Position numbers and translations under genes: made by a program. Shown here piece after piece: positions 1-12,776 of a stretch of DNA of 64,000 nt. This DNA is from Sepioteuthis lessoniana (Eukaryota; Mollusca; Cephalopoda; Myopsida; Loliginidae). Position 1 is the stretch's first letter; each line of letters starts with the position of its first letter. Location of the stretch: assembly GCA_963585895.1 (NCBI GenBank), contig OY757921.1, forward strand, positions 52,825,669 through 52,889,668, in the 5' to 3' direction. The notes beneath the pieces were generated by a model. The model did no database searches. It had not been told where the DNA came from and was given only the letters and a program-made list of their open reading frames with translations.

Positions 1-5
1 CACAG

Positions 6-45
<40 letters not shown>
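1..45. repeat. (CA)n(TA)n microsatellite
   Basis: Dinucleotide tract at the window edge. Confidence 0.95.
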
Positions 46-3000
46 GAAATTACTGTTGTCAGAATGTGTGAATGAGATATTCTATGCCACACAGCGGATA
101 AATCTACAAACTACAAAATTCTGGATCATAAAATCTTTCAAAAGGAGATCCTATATATAAATCTTCGGAAACCCGGAATATAAAATTTTAGACCCCGGAC
201 AAACCCTCAAATATGAAACGATATTTAATCCCGGACGAAACTCTCAATTAGAAATATATTTCAGATGGTTCACAAATATGTCAAACATTAAATATCGTTC
301 TCATAAACATTCTTTCAACTCTGTGTGGAATCGTCCATCACGCATTAAAAATAAAAATAACGCAGAAATGCACTGAGAAACAAGTGGAAGAAAATTTAAC
401 AATATTATATAGCAAGAATTCTTATTCTTCAAATGCTAATGAACGAGAATGATAAAGAGGATCAAACATGAATACTACAAACAATTCAAATTATTGTTAT
501 ATGGAAAGATGCATGTAGAATAGATATAAGAGCATAAAATGTGAATGCAATAATAATAGTATAGCAGAGGAGTCATTTCACAATCTTTAATCATCTCAAA
601 TATGATGCTTCTATTAACGTTCATTATCTCATCAAAGATTTCATACATGTCTTTCTTTCTTTTTCCATTTTCTTTTCTATCATTTTCATTCCTTTTCTGT
701 AATCGACAGAAAGTTTAAACAATTTTCTCTTTTCAAAGTTATTCGTTCTTTGATACCATCAGTATGGTAACCAACTGCTTCTGGATAAATCTTAGTACTT
801 TCTCTTCTTTTCTTTTTCTCGTAGGACTTCTTCAATCTTATGCAATACAATGATGAGTTCGCTATTTTATTTCTTTTCTTTTTACCGGGAGAGTTCAGGC
901 ATCTATCTCGTTTGAAGCTCGTGGTCCAACTGACTTATCTGCTATTTTGTCTTTCTGGCGTACGAAAATATAATTTTGACACGTAACATCTTTCATCCCA
1001 TCATCAACTTCCATATTCAAATTATAATTTCAGTTACTGTTTTCAAGGAAAGCGTTCTAGGTTGGGGAGAAGATGAATTTCATCTACACCCTGTAACCTA
1101 CTTTCTATGAAGGTTTGGTTGACCATACAAGAAATCTATTGCTATCGAGTGGGTATTAATGACAAGTAACAATAATTCAACTTTGTTCTTAGGGTGTATT
1201 TTATTTCTAAAATTTTTGAGGAAATTATCACTCGCAAGTTACGTTGCAGATGATGTTATCATGATGCATAAATAGCAAACCCAAAATTTAAAAAAAGGGT
1301 AAATTCACATCTTTCCTAATCTTGATAATTGCCAGTAGTAACGTTTATTCATTTTTTTTTTTATTCATTAAGGCAGAAATTTTCATCGACGTAAATAAGA
1401 AAAAGTATCTATAAACATTTTAGAAGTGCTTTCAATTATTTTAATGATAGACAGCTGTGTAAATAAATGTATCCACGCACACTTATGCACAAGCACATAC
1501 ACATATCCTTCTTGTGCACACGTACATATATTATTCACACACACACACACACATAAATATTTTTATATATGATCGAGCATTTGCAAAAACCCGATTCAAA
1601 TACGCATAAAATCATATAGACTCATTCATACATCAATACACATAACAGATACATATTTTAAATTCAAATCAAATCGATGAAAAAGAAAGAATGAATCATT
1701 TTTTTTTATTTATCTAGAACTGTTTATTCATTTCATTCTTCAAAGATATGAATCTGAATCGTTCTTATCTCTTAAATCACAAACGTATTTAGTGAGAAAA
1801 CTTTAAGATTTATTGTGTTTAACTTATTTTTATTCTTTGTTATGGATACACATTAGAAATTGAAAGAAATGGACAAATGTTGTTCGGTTTGAATCTTTTC
1901 TCATTTGGCCATATCTCTGAGCAGCATTTCTGTAAGAAAATAGAAAAAGAGTAATACAGAGGCAATTATTGTAAAATGTGGTTAGTATCATTTAAAATAT
2001 ACATTTATCAAATAAAGAAAAGTGAAGTTTAATTATATCAACAACGTAATGAAGATTGTAAACAGTAACGAAATAAGGAAAATATATTAAGAAAAGTGCG
2101 TGAATTTTAAATGTTATGATAAAAGTTATTTGATATCTGTGATAAATAAGGATTTTATACCAACATGAATAAGGTTACAACATAATTATATGTTACAAAA
2201 TATTGTTGTCGATAACGCCAATACCATTGGCATTTTTAATCTAAGATATCGAATTTTCGAAGGCTGATCAATTGAGCGAGGATGTGTGCGTTGTTGAGTA
2301 ATTTCTCAAACATGGTTAATCTGGAAACAGTGTCGAGTAAAGTGAGTATTTCTGTACCAGTGAAAGAAACGAACAATATCCAATCTAAGGAATGTATGGA
2401 ATAAGGTGTTTTATCCAGTTATTTGAAAATTAAATAATTTTAGATATTTTGACTGAGTGTAACGTAATTGAACGGCTCAGAAATTTGAAAGTGAAAAAAT
2501 AAAATGAAATGAAATAAATAAATCAATAAATCAAAGAGTCTCCGACAAGCCAGGCCAAAGCACTTGTGGTAATTAAAATGACTAGAAAAAAACTCGAGGT
2601 TCAAAACCTTCTGTACCGGAGTAGAATCACCGGAAATGAACATGACTGACGAAAGTCAGGGGACGATTCTTGTTTTTGTTTTTTTTGTAGTCGGCGGCGA
2701 GACTTGATGAGGTAAAGACGTACAGATGAACACGAGCCACGAAGATGCGAGGAGGCGAAAATTTATGAGCCCCAATCTTGGAGGCGTGCTCCAAAAGGGA
2801 GCCGTAGACTAGACCAGACCTAGGGAACAAGCATGTTAGAAATACAATAGAAAACGAGAAAAAAATTCAAGGTCTCTGTCTGCCCTCTTTTTTCTCTGAC
2901 GCGGTCATCTCAGTTTCCATACTCTCTTTCTCCATGCGACTATCAGCAGAAGTCAATATACTTTTTGGTTGTTAAACTGAGTTTCTTGGGTTCATCAATT

Positions 3001-3514
3001 TTTACCACAGCTGAGTCTAAATTCTCCTTGGTACCACAACGGTACATGAGAAGATTTCCTTTCTGTCGTATTCTTTCTTTTAAAGAAGTCTTGCATAATT
3101 ATTTTAGAGTGGTAGACAAAAAGATGATGTATATTCAAGAATAAAAAAAAATTGTCCATAAAAGGTCATGTTCATTTACAAAAAAAGTAACCACCCTGCA
3201 GAGGAGTGTAACCCTGTTGCTGTGATGGTTAATTATCTTATTTGGTTTGGTTGGGCCGCGAGTTTTTCTGTTAGCTGTTGAATTAGCTAAAATCTTTGAA
3301 GGAAATGTAAGTGAAATTCGAAAGTTTAAGCGAGTACGCCAATGATCAACATAGGAAGACCAAAATGTAAACAAAATATATTCATGTCTGTGACAGGTCT
3401 GATTAGGGAACTGAAAACAGTGAATTTGGGACATCTGAGAGAAAACGCAATAATCTAGCAAGATGACATTACCCAACCGATATCATGCATTTAATTAGAT
3501 AAAAATTAGCGAAT
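46..3514. other. AT-rich sequence without a supported gene
   Basis: Short poly-pyrimidine and CA patches (about 1530) but no domain-bearing frame on either strand. Frames at 2440-2830 and 3135-3476 (minus) have no recognisable motif. May be intron or 3' flank of the host gene. Confidence 0.6.
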
Positions 3515-3630
3515 TTGGAAAAAAGTAATCAGTCGGTCAGTTGTCAATTAGAAGTTGGTCTTCAGAGAGTTCGGTCTAGCTGGGTAGGAGATTTTGTCTC
3601 TTTGTGTTTGCTCATAGACCCTTACAGATG

Positions 3631-3682
<52 letters not shown>

Positions 3683-4150
3683 GTACTGTATGTAGTCTTA
3701 ACATTGATTGTTGATAATTGACGGAGAGTTCTTATTGTTTTTGAGTTGCCAACATCCAGGCAACTTTGTTCCAACGTATCAACCCGACAGTCAGAAGAGG
3801 TCCGGGATGAATTGTGTCATTCCTTATCTGTGGATCTTTCAAACCCAGCGTGGGCACAGAAAAGTTTGATAAAAAAAATATTTGGAAACACATTTGGTAC
3901 CGAACCAAGTGAAAGTGTTATAATTTGTGCCGAGCCAAACCATAGTACTACATTTGGTACTGTGCACAAGATAAGGTTCCACACTGTGAAAATTATAGTG
4001 TTATATTTGGCACCGTCACCAGGATTCGACCCTGAAAATCCACGACACAGTCATGAACGGGATTCGACCCTGAAAGCCCACGGTCAAGCGATGGTACTAT
4101 ATTTACTGCAAGGCCAAAATATCAAGTATAATGTTTGGTACGGGTAACCG
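3515..4150 (+). mobile_element. Possible LTR-element relic with primer-site-like motif
   Basis: The stretch is more GC-rich than its surroundings and holds a (CT)n tract (3632-3679). Near 4007 it reads TTGGCACCGTCACCAGGATT, which resembles a retroelement primer-binding site matching a tRNA 3' end; a short direct repeat with GATTCGACCCTGAAA occurs twice (about 4023 and 4060). A frame of 133 codons at 3746-4147 has no recognisable domain. No gag or pol follows, so at best a fossil end. Confidence 0.3.
3632..3679. repeat. (CT)n microsatellite
   Basis: About 24 CT units within the LTR-like relic. Confidence 0.95.
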
Positions 4151-7100
4151 TATCAAGCTAATAACGTTACAGGAGTCAAGTTCCTCTTTACCCCCAAAAT
4201 CCTCTTTTTGGTTTGATCCTAAATTGCATGTAATAGTTTTAAATGCAATAACATAAAGGGATTAACATCGGAAATAAATGAGCATTTTATACAAAAATAA
4301 AAAGTTTGATACTTCTCTTGAAAAAATTAATGACGTCTTCACGATAGTTAAACTCTATCAAAAGTTTATTTTCAGTTTATCTACTTCGGTTAAATTTATG
4401 AAAATTGTTAAAATAAAAATACCTATATGTTTCATTCAAGAATGATTATAGAAAAATTCAAAAGTAAACATTACTTATGTACAATTTATATTTGTAAAAA
4501 AGCAAACAATTTTATTACAGATTTTTGATTCAATAAAATTATAAGTTCTTTAATAGGAAATTTTGATTGTTAATATTTTTAAGCTTTGCTTTATACGTCA
4601 TAAAAACACAATTTCAATAAATTTACTTGTACTATTCTCCATGTTAGTAAAATCTATATTAATATTCTGCAAATCTGCTCTTAGATACTGACTTCAACAA
4701 AGATTAGAAACTAAATTTTCGCAGTTCTGTAAGAAAATATTTTCTACTGCATTGGAAATTCTATTAGAAAATTATTACCAAATTTTCTCTATTGAAAGTA
4801 AAAGAAGTAAAAAGATCCCCAAATGATTTAACGGGGGAAACTAACTGCTTCATTACTTGCATCTCTGTATAGTTGTTGTAATAGAATATCCTACACCCGT
4901 TTTTTCCTATGTGAACGAGAACTAAATATATTGAACACTGCATTCACCAGTGTCTTGCTTCGGAGATCAGTAATGACTAATCTCTATCTATCCACTTATT
5001 GTACTCTCTATTGCTATAAACCTTTCTTTCTTTCATCAACAATCGTGTTGGTTGTTCCTTTCTCTCAGTTAACAACCTTGTTTATTGTAACCCTTTCAAA
5101 AGATCCAACAATAGTAATCGTTAAAATGAATGAAAGTTTCGATTAATTTCGTTTAAGTATACTTAATATACTCAGCAACGTGTTTCTATATGAAATCCCA
5201 TTTCTAATGAATTTCTAAGGTGGAATGTTTTTCAATGCACTCTTACAATAACAAATTTCCTAATGAGTCCTTGAGAGAAAACCTTTTCACAGCATCCATT
5301 TAGGAATATAATTTGTATTGTATTCCTATTGTTAAAACATGCCAGATGCATTCCAATAGGAAAATGATTTGCAAAGCATTTCTGTGATAATATAATTTGG
5401 TATGTATTTCTATAATAAAATGACTTGCAATAGATTTTATAGAAAAAATGATTTACAGTGCATTGAAAAAGTAATATAGCATTAAAATAAATACATCATA
5501 TAGGTCGTCTGCTTATATTTGGTAGTTTATCAGTTTTAAAAAAGTGTTTTTTACTAACTTTCATAACCCAGATCTTTGTCGGGATTTTTTTTATATATTT
5601 CCACGTAATACAAGATTAACAAGAAGTTACCATTAACTAAGCTAACTTAGTTTAATCGAAAACAACATCAATTCACCTTGTGTGAATCAAACTTACAAAT
5701 CTGAACATTATTATAGATGAGAGGGACAAAAGATTAAATGGATAATTACTATGAATATTATCGTGGATAATGATCGTCTAGCACAGGATGCAAACCTACA
5801 ACTTCTGAGGCATTATGAAAAGCATCAATGAAAAAATCACAGAATATATGATGGTTATCAATTAATAACAGAGTAAATTAAAACATTGTTCTTATTCACT
5901 GAAAGTTGTTCTGAAAAATAAACGAACATTCATCAAAAATAAAACGAAAAAATATTCATTTTTAATGGTTGACTGTATTATAAACATAAAAGTGGAGTGG
6001 GGAGGGCAGAAAAATAAATAACATATACGAAGTTGGGCTTATCATATGTGGTTGTTGACTATGATAAGATATTGTTGAAAAAATCCAGATACTAGAAAGC
6101 ATCGGTGAATAAGATTTTTTCGAGTAGTGACAGAGATAACCCACTGACCTGATTAACAATTTAATTTTCATTTAATGGTAAAACAATAATTAACCATACT
6201 TAGGCAGCCATAGAAGGATAAAAAAGTTTCGTATGGAGATGAAGATGAAAAAATTGAAAAGAAAGATTATCCAAAATAATGAATTTAGTATGCGAATATG
6301 CTCGGCACGAATCGATAATGAAAAACATTTGGTAGTAAAAGGAAACTTCATAAAAACAGCGGTGCAGAGATTGCAGTTACAATTTAGACTAGTTTAAGGA
6401 ATTCTGCCAGTACTAATAATATCATGACCTACCTTTGGCTGAACAAAAAGAAAAAATGTCTGAGCAGACCAGTAAGGTGATGTAATCAATTGTTGTAACA
6501 CTTGGACTTAGGATTGAATCAGTAGCACGGTCGCCAATTCAAGCCAATAATGTATCAAATTTGGAAATTATGACGAGGTTAATCCACTTGACCGGTTTAG
6601 CATTAAAATAGCCTCCTTTAATTCATTACTCCTGTTGTTTATTCTTTTACAGATAATTGGAAAAGGGGAACATTGGAGTTTCTGGTCATTTGGAACTGAC
6701 GGTAATAAATTGTTTTAAGTTCGTGCAACCCCTGGATATATTCGACTGGTCCCAGTATTATCTTCAGAGTTTTTCTATTGATATTTCTATATCTAGTTTT
6801 GTAATCACTTTTTACATTAAACCTGCAAGCCAATATAATACGCTGCTGACACACTACTCGACCACAACTTGGAGTGTTTATCAATGCATGCTCATAATTA
6901 TAAAGTATCAAATATTCAAATTATGAGATTCGAAATTTGAATAAAGATAAACCTTGCGTTTTCAGTGTTATCAGACAATTGCATTTGTTGAAGGATTACT
7001 AAATTGCCAACTTGACTCTGTAAAAAACACTTTTTGAAAGAAATTGGCGACTTACTAAGCAAGGACAGACAACTTAACATAGCTTAACATGACATTTTAA

Positions 7101-7273
7101 AACCCATTTGTCTTTGTTAATTTTACTTCTAAATTTAAATGTATGTGAACACTTTTGTGTGCATGCATGCGTGTAGTTAGAGACAGACTAAGCAACATTT
7201 TAAGAAATAGATTTGTGGAATAACATGCATAAACTGTTACATATATATATAGAGAGAGATATATATATATATA
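4151..7273. other. AT-rich sequence without a supported gene
   Basis: Apart from the minisatellite at 5210-5480 and a short TA/GA patch near 7240-7275 I see nothing. Frames of 60-90 codons here lack domain signatures. Confidence 0.6.
5210..5480. repeat. Decayed minisatellite
   Basis: Several imperfect units of about 35-40 bases built around AATGATTTGCAA, GCATTTCTATAATAAAAT and similar. Units share the order TGATTTGCAA-GCATTTCT-TAATATAA. No gene in it. Confidence 0.5.
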
Positions 7274-7676
7274 TACGGCCCAATAAACTGGGGCTGCAGA
7301 ATACACCGACTGCATCTCTGCAGAGGGGTGAAACTCCCCCAACGAGTGTACCGGATATGACACAAACAATCGAATGGTGAGGCTTAATTAATGCTGGAGC
7401 TTTGGGAAATACGAAATACCCCGTTATTGCCATCGTTCTCAGGCCCACTCTGGCCCGGAGTGGTAGTACCTAATAGGGTCAAATTGAACTAAACTGTGTA
7501 CATATGCTAAAATAATTGTCTCAAATAGATTTGTTTTTGTCATTTCAAAATGTGTACTTAAGCTAAACTGAATGGTTTGAAATAGAACTATTTATACGTA
7601 TGAAATGGATTTGGCATTAAATAACCAACAATAGTGGATATGCCATAAAACTAAACCAAACTAAACCAAACCAAAA
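7274..7676 (+). repeat. Composite SINE-like repeat, copy 1 (short form)
   Basis: Head with GCAGAATACACCGACTGC, TCTCTGCAGAGG and GGAGTGGTAGTACC, followed by a short AT-rich body and a tail with GGCATTAAATAACC and repeated AAACCAAACC-type units. The head is shared with 9100 and 45790. This copy has almost none of the ~80-bp repeat array seen in the others. Confidence 0.7.
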
Positions 7677-8447
7677 AGTATGCATAAGAAAGAGAGAGCG
7701 GTGGAAAGGGAGAGGGAGATAAATCGAAAGTTCATATAGGTAAAAAAATAGAAAGATATTTCCAAAGAATATTTGAGGCAAAAATCTCGTAAGAGAAATC
7801 AAAATGAAAAAAGAAATACAGAGTCCAACCTAATGATCTCAAATATTTAGAATGGAAAAAAAGCAACGTAGATTCTATTCAATGTAAAAACTTCTTTGGA
7901 GAAAGAACACCATTTTTCACTTAGATTTTTTCCTCATTATTTTTTTGAAATGATATCACCCATATTTACTCCCTCATCTTCCTGAAGCTTCACGCTGAAA
8001 TCTCTCCGTTTCCTCCTAGTTGTTTTTTATGGTATTTCTACAATTCCATTACGAAAAAACTCTTTCAGATTCTCAGTAACGGTAATATTCTTTTAATGAT
8101 TTTTGGAATCCTCAGAAGAAGTAATCATTCGAGAATAAATTTGATGAATAAAAATCTTACGAGGGATAGGCTTTGAGCTCACTTACATTCAGTATTAATC
8201 ATTCAAAGACATGATTTTAACAAAACCACATTGCAATGACTGGTGCAGCTGTTACTGCAGCAGATGCAGGTGCTATGCTGCAGCAAAAATACATATTTCA
8301 CAACTGCCCATCTGCGTAAGGAAATCAATCTATAGGGCCTTGTGATTTACTATACGAAGGTTTGTACGTTGCTAAGCTTCAAAAACTGTTTTGCTTTATT
8401 TTTGATGAACACTTTTTTATGACAATGATTATCTCTTGACAACTTAC
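7677..8447. other. Intron or 3' flank after the last WSC exon
   Basis: No exon recognised. From about 8330 it shows weak homology to the sequences after 13071 and 17700. A short GCAG-rich patch near 8250-8285 encodes nothing clear. Confidence 0.55.
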
Positions 8448-8571
8448 AAACTTGATAAACTCTATTGGTAGACCAGCCGCCACAATTTTCGCCTGATTTA
8501 CATTTTTTGTTGCAGTTTTCAGAATTTCCATATTTATTATAGTGTACTCCACACCAACAACCATATCCATC
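8448..8571 (-). CDS. Exon: WSC domain 4, C-terminal half (last recognisable exon)
   Basis: 124-nt exon with the CWCG, CNKKC and NCGG steps and an intact GTAAGT donor at 8447-8442. The downstream intron start is homologous to, but clearly diverged from, that of the two sibling exons. I find no EGF, VWD or further WSC exon between 8447 and 1, so the next exon is either a short one without a known domain or beyond the window. Reading through the donor would add about 35 residues before a stop; I consider that less likely. Confidence 0.88.
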
Positions 8572-11500
8572 CTGCAATAAAAAGAAATTCGAAAATAAGA
8601 TCCAATATAATTAGATTTATATAAAACTATCGGAAATGAAAAACGAAAATATTTAAAAGAATATCACTTGTTTAATTGTGACTGATGCTTTTCATTGCTT
8701 TTGAAAAAAAAAAATCTTTGAAAACTAGAAAATTATTTAATGGGTAATACAGATTCATTTTATGAGAACTAAACAAATGATTTGATTTCCAAATAAAAGG
8801 AATATTTGCACTTACCTGCAGCCCAGCGTATGGCTGATTTAGTTTATTGCATCTTTCAAGACATTGCTTTACATTGTCCACACCTTCTGACCAATACTTC
8901 AAAGCTCTGTTATTAGGATCGTCTTTGAAACATCCGAGATCATCTGAAATAATAGATTTATGTTTTTTCAAAAGTGTGTTCTTATCTATATTCCTGCTTT
9001 TGAGTTTTCACCTATTGATATTCTCTGCTAATTAAATATCAGATATTAAATATTGGCGATTTGAATAAGTATATACATATATTTATGAATGAGTAATACT
9101 AAAGACCAGTCGGCTGAGGCAGTAGAATACACAGATTGTGTCTCTGCTGATGAGTAAGACACCCACCAACGAATATCCCGTATATGACACTAAACTATCT
9201 GATGGATCTCGTAAGGTCTTGAATCGGTATTCAATAACCTACAGTTTTGGAGCTCTGGGAATGAGAACTACCTCTCCATGACCATCACTCAGGTCTGCTA
9301 AGCTTTGGAGTGGCCGTTTGGTTTGGTTTCTTTGTTTAATGGCATATCAGACTTTGTGGGTTATTTAATGCCATGACTTTCGAAGAACAGGAGTGTGTTT
9401 TTTTTAACCCATAGGTAGGAGGATAAGGATGTGCATACCTTTTCCAAGTGTGTTTGTTCTAAAATAAAAATAATAGTTGGAATGGATTTCAAACTAGCTT
9501 GATACGATTCTGCAGTCCAGCGCTTTAACCATTTCACCACGAGGACACACCACCTCAAGGTGGTGGTCATATTTAAGGTTCCATCTAAGTTTGCAATAGA
9601 ACATTTTGGTTATTTAACCCTGAACAAAGAATGACTGATATTAAATTGACTTGTTTATGTAATATAGTAATACCTGGAACCATTGAACTGTTGGCCAACG
9701 AATGAGTAATGTTGAATAGAATTATTAGTATGGAATAGTAATATTTTAAAGAGTTTAACTGTTTCCAAAATTGAATTATTGTTATTGATTAGCAATATTT
9801 GAAATCATTTAACTTTATAGAAATAATTGCATAATGTTGAATAGAATCAGTGTTAAAAAGCAATATTTGAAACCATTCAACATTGCATAACCAAAATCAC
9901 TAGAATGATAATATTTGAAACCGTTTCACCGTGTGCAAAAATAATTAATATTAAATATGGTCATTAGTGTTTGATAGCAACATTTGAAACCATTTAACTG
10001 TTTGTAATCAATAGCAAGTTATTACAAAATTAACAAAATTGCTATGATTCAACAGCGTTCCATAACTTATGACCACGGTAAAATGTATATTTTTTCACTA
10101 TTAATTTACTATAAAAGAAAATTAGAAAACTTTATATGCAATAAATACATATATGTTCCAAGTATATTTTGGGTAAATTTCGTAAACGTACAGGCAAATC
10201 TTTTTAAGTAAAAATCATTTAAATATTTGTTGCTATACCATTCCTTCACTTATGGCCGCTATAATCTCTATATATAATTAGGTCTGGTGGGTTTAATCGA
10301 TTTTTAATTCACTTGCTATTAACTCATGCTTTCGGAATGTATATGAATTATTTTCATCCATTATTAATTAATTTTAGCTCCGAACGAAAAGCATTAAGAT
10401 GTTTTGAATTTAAATCAGAAATTTTAAGAATTTCACCAACTGAAAAATTCATAATGTTGCATTCTGTATTTGTGTAACACAAATTGTTACAAGTTGACTG
10501 GCGATATTAAATTAAATACTTAGGTCTAAGTGGATAATTTGTTGAAGATTAGATATAGTCTTTTGGTAAGTTAGTGTCGAAAAATATAATAATGTACTCA
10601 CACCTGGCAACACCGTGTGTGAAAGTGGGTCAAGGTGACAAGGACACCAGGATTGTTTACTGATGGGATGAATCCGCTGATCGGGGTTTTGATTGACGGG
10701 TTAGAAAAAACAAAATTTTATTTCATATTCTAATGTCAGCCGAATGCGAATCTACGGAATATTACGGCTAAACGCCTGACACAAGACCATAAAAACAATT
10801 TTAGAATACTATCAGGTGGCTCACCAATCAAAGAAAAGCGGGATAGAAATTTTCACCACCCACTGCCCAAGACGTGCAATGCAGGGCCATAGTTTTTGAT
10901 TGGCTGTCCGTTTAAACTCTGGCCTCGAGGTGAGGTTTCTCTACCCACCGATGATTGCCCTCTGGGGCCATTGGTCCAGCGTCTCTTTTAGCTGACTAAT
11001 CTGGGCCATGTGTTCTGGCCCCCAATAAAAGAAGATTCCGAAAAGGGAACAGACAGATTAAAAACTGGTTCCGCAGACGGAAGACTTGAAGTCCTTGCCA
11101 CCCTCTTCACTGCCACTTTATCTAGAGTCCTCAACTTGACCGTCCCTAGCAACATCAGTTTGCTGAAAACAGACTCGAGGCTAACTGTTATCTCTGAACT
11201 AAAAGCCCTTGTTAATGTTGTTCTTGTTCTTGCTGTACATTTTTTTTTATCATTGTATAATGTATAAATGTTATTTACAACTGTTAACAAGCGTTCCTGA
11301 TGTATTGAAGTAGTTGACCAGCTAATAGCACCGGTAAAGTTGGCAGTCTTCCGGTCCAGCCAGAACCACGAGAAATCCGAATCAGCTTTTCCCCAACTTT
11401 CCCATGGATCGAACAACCCGACGCGGACACGGAAATCTGGACAAGCAGATCTACCAGAAACTTCGACCTATAAGTGGCTCGCTGCGCGACATGCACTTAT

Positions 11501-12716
11501 AGGACCACATTTGCTAATTCTATCTTCACTTCAAAAATTATAGATAAATGACATTAAAATTTAATCTCTTAATTGTATTACAAAATCATTCTACAATTAA
11601 AATTATATTGGAAATAGGATACAACAATATTTTATTCAAACTTTTTATTCAGACAAATAGCCTTATATTATAATCGCCATTTTTGAAAACATTATAAAGA
11701 TCAGTTAAATTTTCTTCGTTGAAATCGTCAAATTGTGAAAGTCTTTTAAAAGTTATTCGTTTTACTATATTCATTATTGATATTTTAAAATATTACTCAT
11801 AAAATTACTTACTTTTATCTTGGTGAACTGAAAAATAATAATAAAAATTATGTTGAATGTTTGTAATACAGTCAATAAAAAAACACTAATTTCCCTTTTC
11901 AATGATTATAGTTATATGAAAAGCAAAATCTAATCAAGAATCAGTTATATTCGTATCTATTTATTTCTTCGTACGTCTTTATATAAAAGTTGGCATATTT
12001 TTTACGTACGTGGAAATCTATGAATTACTACTTCATGTTCGTGAAAACCAATTGAGAGTTGGAAATTGATGATAACTGTTTTATTTCAATTTTCTTTCAT
12101 AAATCTACTAAAGACAAATTTAACTTCAATTGTGATGTTTATAATATAATTCTCAAACAAAGAAACCAAAAACCTAACTAGACAACACTTGATAAACGAT
12201 TTACAGTTGGCTCACAATATCTTAACATTTAAAGAATGCTCTTTAACTTTAATCCTTAGAAATTTAAACATAATAGAATAATACTGAATGTACACATATA
12301 TACAGTCGATGGTAGCAATCAATATCATGCTTTCGTTTTGTAAATCTATCCAGTCCTACATAGACTTTCAAAAATACAGACAAACATATCCATACTTAAA
12401 CAGATATGAATTGAAGTGAAAAATAAGATAATTAAAGACAAAACTGCACCGATTAGTTTTCTACTCATCACTTGCATAATTTGACTCTTTACATATTTGA
12501 CGTAATAAACAAAAAATACTGCTAGTTTTACCTATTACGAGAAATATGTGAGTCAGTTTAAGTTGTGGCAGCACAGTTATGGAAATCCTAAAATAGGACG
12601 AGGTTTAACAATATTTGACTGTAGAATGGTCGTTGGGAAGAAAAAGATGTGGTACTCTATGTCATCGGATCTGCTTTATATTCTACTAATAAGGATAGAT
12701 AGGTAGATAGGTGTTT

Positions 12717-12776
<60 letters not shown>

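Noticed and set aside
3746-4147. 133-codon plus-strand frame
   Set aside because: No domain or codon signal; lies in the possible LTR relic.
8220-8340. GCAG-rich patch with a 27-codon plus frame
   Set aside because: Too short and without any motif or partner.
8379-8570. 63-codon minus frame overlapping the WSC exon
   Set aside because: Shadow frame of the WSC exon; the WSC frame has the cysteine pattern and splice phases.
8672-8971. Reading WSC 4 N-terminal exon as a stand-alone 99-codon gene
   Set aside because: The extra residues at both ends come from introns; AG and GT sites bound the exon exactly.
11010-11267. 85-codon plus-strand frame, repeated at 15633
   Set aside because: It lies opposite a longer minus frame in the LTR-like block, has no domain, and its repetition is due to the tandem duplication.
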